Assembly (NCBI GenBank): GCA_037074615.1
Contig: CM073527.1
Coordinates: forward strand, 28,024,848 to 28,088,847
DNA: 64,000 nucleotides
Source of the DNA: Leucaena leucocephala
Taxonomy: Eukaryota > Streptophyta > Magnoliopsida > Fabales > Fabaceae
Direction: 5' to 3'
Both the position numbers and the translations under genes were made by a program. The notes below the pieces were generated by a model. The model did not search any database and was not told where the DNA came from. It worked only from the letters and a program-made list of their open reading frames with translations. Positions 60,464-64,000 of the stretch are shown here, piece after piece. Positions within the stretch are counted from its first letter, which is position 1; every line of letters begins with the position of its first letter.

Positions 60464-60599
60464 ATAGTGAGTGAATAGAAAAAGAAAATATAAGAGGAAG
60501 TTGGAACAATAACTAGCTAAGTAATGCCACTCTCATCAAGAAGTCTGGTAGTAGTCACGCAAGATAAGATCTGCGCACCAAATGGCATAGAGAGAGCTT

Positions 60600-60872
60600 T
60601 CAAGGAAATAATCTAAGCAATGCAATAGCCTCTAGATGATCAGCACCTGAGCTTTCCATTCTCTTACGCAACTCAAACTGATTAGAACTACTAAGGTTAA
60701 CCACGAGAGTGAAACTCAAGAGAAACTCGATCAGAACAATTTCGTCGGTGAGGGGAATAAGGGTGAAGTGAGGAGTTAATAATAATAATTCCCGCACCAT
60801 TTTTTCCCAGTTATCCATCAAATCCACCAGGACCGGAGTTGGCAGTTTAATGGTGTTTTGTTTGCCACACAA
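60600..60872 (-). other. Coding-like patch of 90 residues, unidentified
   Basis: Minus-strand open frame starting MCGKQNTIKLPTPVLVDLMD and containing IVLIEFLLSFTLVV and LRKRMESSGADHLEAIALLR. Composition is balanced compared with the repeats on both sides. I do not recognise it. It could be the remains of a gene broken up by transposons, or a captured fragment. Confidence 0.3.
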
Positions 60873-60884
60873 GATGGCTAAGTG

Positions 60885-61345
60885 CCTGTTTGTTGATTTA
60901 AAAATTATTTTTGGATAAAATTTTAGCTTATTTTTTTTTAAACAAACATCTATTTTTATTTAGGAGTAATTTTGGCCAAAATTATGGTTTAAAACTATAA
61001 TTCTGAATAAATTATTGAAAATAGTTTTTAAATTAGTAAAAGAGTTTATATACTATCCAATTACTATCTTATTCATACTTTTTCTTATACCCTCTCTCAT
61101 CTCTATTTTCTCTCCTATCTCCTCTTTCATTTCCCATCTCTCTATTTTTTACCCCGTCTCCTCTTTCTTCTCTCTTATCTACAATCTATCATCTTTCATC
61201 TCTCATATTTTTAACCAAATTATACTCTTTTTAGTAATTTATTAATATGAGAAGTGATTATACTATTAATAATCAAAACATCTATATTTTTAAAATATAT
61301 TATTCCCAAAATATATTTTTCAAAAGCTAATTCAAATATGCCCTA
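60885..61345 (+). mobile_element. Family 1 element, copy H
   Basis: Left end GTGCCTGTTTGTTG; CTGAATAAATTATTGAAAAT; a C/T core at about 61080-61205; right end TTCAAATATGCCC. Flanks GGCTAAG and CCTAAGA suggest a CTAAG-type duplication. Confidence 0.8.
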
Positions 61346-61840
61346 AGAGTATGTGTTTGGCTATTTATTTTGAAAAGTTATTTTGGACAAAATCTTAGTT
61401 TAAAGAAATTTTAAATAAATAGTCATATTTGTCCAGAAGTAATTTTGGTCAAAACTATAGTTTATAATCATAGTTTTGAATAACTTACTGAAACTAACTT
61501 TTAGAACAGTAAAAGAGCTTGTGAACTATCCAATTACTATCTTACTTTTACTTTTTTTTTACACTATCTCTCATATTTCTTCTCTATCCTCTCTCTTCTC
61601 TTATATTTCATATCTCTTTTACACTCTCTCTCCTCTCTCTTCTCTATTATCTATAATTTTTCCTCTCTCATACTTTTAATCAAATCATACCCTTTTTGAT
61701 AATTTATTAATATAAAAAATAATTATACTACTAATAATTTAAACATATCAATTTTTAAAATATATTCTTCCTAAAATCTATTATCAAAAATCTATTTTTT
61801 TAAATTTATTTTTTAAAATTTAATCTAAACAGCCCTAAAT
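61346..61840 (+). mobile_element. Family 1 element, copy I
   Basis: Directly adjoins copy H in the same orientation. Left end ATGTGTTTGGCTATTT; GAATAACTTACTGAAACTAA; ACAGTAAAAGAGCTTGTGA; a C/T core at about 61560-61675; right end CTAAACAGCCCTAAA, which inverts to TTTAGGGCTGTTTAG. Confidence 0.82.
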
Positions 61841-62720
61841 GATAATTTGAATTGAGTTATAGAGGATAAGGATAAAATTATTAAAAATAATAAAAATATA
61901 TGAATTAAGTTTATTAAGTTATATGGAGTTATAATTGAAGGATTAAATTTTAAATAAATTAATATTTTAATAATAAAAATATTACTTTTTAAATATTTCA
62001 CTTGTTAAACGTTTAAAATTTAACCACAAATTATTATATAACTAATAATAACTCATGAGATATGAGTTTCGAGTATCCGCAAGAAGGACTATCAGTTTTC
62101 CATGTTAAGATTTGGTACTTCTAAAATTGTTTTAATGTCTTAAGTTGAAACATTAACTACAATCGTTTTTACCTGCCAGTGTCAAATTTAAGCATGGCAG
62201 CATAAACTTTGAAAGTACTCGCTTCAAGAGTTTGAAGAAAATTTGTTACCACTCGCCACCCACTATATAATAATTTACAACAAATCTTTTATTTTTTATA
62301 CAAATCAATCTTCCAATAATATGATTACCAAGTGTCATTCATTACCCTATTATAATTTTTATTTTATATTTTATGTGCGTATTTTCAATTTTTTTACTTT
62401 TTAAAAGTTTAAATATTACCGGCAAATCGGTCAGAACGATTTTTATTGCGGGCCAAATTTTTTAAAAGTGTTAATATTATTACCGGCAATTTTTTTTTTT
62501 AAAAAATCACAGTATGTGGCTGAATTTCTACGAGCGGCCCATCGGTGTGACGATTTTGCGACTAACCTAAACCCATAAACCCCTTTGTCTGGGAAGTGTC
62601 AGTCCCGACTACCGCAGGGATTTTTATTATTAAGCGGCAAATGGTTCCCACATGAATATCCAGATCTGTCCACTCTACCACAATTGATATCATCGGCAAC
62701 CTGGGAATCCCGATCCCGAA

Positions 62721-63781
62721 ATGTCGATTAGAAATGCTTTTCTATTCTTACTGATTGTAACATCTTCGATCTCAGCTTCTCGGGGGGCTGATTCAATTTA
62801 TGGTTGTGGGGGCTTCGTCCAGGTAAACTAGTCTTAATCTTCTAGTCTTTATGTGAAACTAGTAGAAAGATTTGCAAGCGTTGCAATGGCCGATTTTGGT
62901 TGCGGTTACTATACCATGCTTGTGAGATTTTATTTTTTCAGCGTTGAATTAGAAACGTAAGGTTTCTTACCTCACTGAGAATCTGTGAATTCCTGCTTTT
63001 CATTTAGCTCGCTAAATAAATATTTTTCGATAGAAACATCTACATGAGAATGGTATTTTTTTTTTTTATTTGTTTTGGCAAGGGCTGTTGGTCAATTTGT
63101 GAGCTCGCCGCTGGATGTTACTACAAGTTTCTGTTTCCTCTTTTATTATTTGGTCAGATGCTTATATATGCGCGCGACGCGCACACGCATATCATCACGA
63201 GTTTATTTACTTGATCATGAATTTCCATTCCGCAGGCGAGCTCATCTCTAATCAAGTCAAGGAAGCCGACTGATGCCAAATTGGACTATTCTCATATCAC
63301 GGTATGTTTTTGAACTTAGACTATCCGAGTAACTGGTTTCTCCGCAAAGCTTTTGGAAATTTGCCAGTCCCTTGTTTATGTACTCACAAAGTGTGCGTAC
63401 GGATGATATCCAAACAGACAAAATGATGATATGTAGTTAGAAACTTTATCGAATAATGCTTATAAAATAGTTATCGGCTTGAAACATTCAACATTCTGAA
63501 GCTGTTATAAACAGGGAAAACCAAGGCATGAGTAAAAGATCCACCTCATGTCCTATTTTCACCTTTTCCTGATCTGTTATTGGGGAAAATGCTGATGCAT
63601 TATGCATGTTATATGCTGCATGTACAGGGGATTTCCTGTTGTTTTTTAGAAACAACGCATTCACTTGAACTCGTGTTGAAAAATTTACTTTTAGGTTGAG
63701 CTTCTCACAGTTGATGGGCTAGTAAAGGACAAAACGCAATGTGCTCCAAATGGATACTATTTTATTCCAGTATATGACAAG
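62721..63781 (+). CDS. NOMO-like (nodal modulator) protein, 5' part
   Basis: Large ER membrane protein with repeated beta-sandwich (carbohydrate-binding-like) domains; in animals NOMO is part of ER translocon-associated complexes. Three 5' exons are visible: 62721-62822, 63236-63301 and 63695-63781, all phase 0. A signal peptide (MSIRNAFLFLLIVTSSISAS) is followed by DSIYGCGGFVQ, then ASSSLIKSRKPTDAKLDYSH and VELLTVDGLVKDKTQCAPNG. These closely resemble the N-terminus of the plant NOMO-like protein (recalled: At3g62360). The gene continues beyond the window; 63782-64000 is intron so far as I can see. Confidence 0.9.
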
Positions 63782-64000
63782 GTAAAACTTTCATGACTTA
63801 CTGCACAAAAGCATTCTCTGTTGTTGAAGTTGTGAGTTGAAAATATAACAAAGGCCGTTCTATTCCTTAAGATGATCTGCATTCTGTATGGTGCTCTGAT
63901 GATGTCCTGTTAATAGTTTCCTACTCTCCTTTTGCTCTTATCTATTCTTTTTGGGGGATACTGAGACTTTTTCTGTTAAGTATTTTTCCATCATGTATAT

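Larger units (their letters stand above)
57218..62720. other. 5.5-kb intergenic region dense in small transposons
   Basis: Between two divergent genes. It contains a family 2 element (about 59031-59690) and three family 1 elements (about 59899-60463, 60885-61345 and 61346-61840). Two small coding-like patches lie around copy G (59715-59880 and 60600-60872, minus). The remainder (57218-59030 and 61840-62720) is AT-rich with nothing recognised, apart from the NOMO-like promoter near the end. Confidence 0.6.

Overview
This window is nuclear DNA from a flowering plant, very probably a eudicot (possibly a woody one). The genes are split by AT-rich GT-AG introns. Several proteins are plant-specific: a WRKY factor, a GRAS protein, a chloroplast Clp protease subunit, a SWINGER-type Polycomb methyltransferase and a D27-like isomerase. 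The spacers are AT-rich and full of small non-autonomous transposons. I cannot name the species. Exon joins were made by hand from splice consensus, reading frame and recalled family conservation; every complete model sums to a whole number of codons.

Layout. 1-1560 (+): 3' end of the chloroplast glutamyl endopeptidase gene. 4017-5549 (+): SMP-30/NHL-like protein. 8562-10224 (+): a broken trichome-birefringence-like gene. 11109-17213 (-): SWN/EZA1-type histone H3K27 methyltransferase in 17 exons. 19358-21069 (-): a GRAS gene with an in-frame stop. 22885-23757 (-): intronless membrane protein. 26359-27335 (+): group IIe WRKY. 28748-31740 (-): CLPP5. 33702-36296 (-): INO80 subunit B-like protein (PAPA-1 plus HIT zinc finger). 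39194-39739 (-): invertase/pectin methylesterase inhibitor with an altered C-terminus. 40728-46166 (-): ALE2-like receptor kinase. 48179-51285 (-): D27-like isomerase. 53563-57217 (-): membrane-anchored haem-binding-domain protein. 62721-64000+ (+): 5' end of a NOMO-like gene.

The genes do not form an operon or a shared pathway. As I recall the Arabidopsis gene order, CGEP, SMP-30, the membrane protein, INO80B and the inhibitor are close neighbours there (At2g47390 to At2g47340), and SWN adjoins the same type of receptor kinase (At4g02020/At4g02010). Here the two sets are interleaved, as expected if an ancestral block was duplicated and each copy lost different genes.

The least expected content is between the genes. 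One family of about 450-850 bp elements, with AT-rich arms around a CTCTC-rich polypyrimidine core, occurs about nine times. A second AT-rich inverted-repeat family occurs twice, in opposite orientations. There is also a 750-bp hAT-type element with a perfect 8-bp target duplication and a tRNA-type SINE with a perfect 16-bp target duplication. Three genes (TBL, GRAS, inhibitor) carry lesions. I see no CRISPR array, rRNA, convincing tRNA or new multi-gene system.
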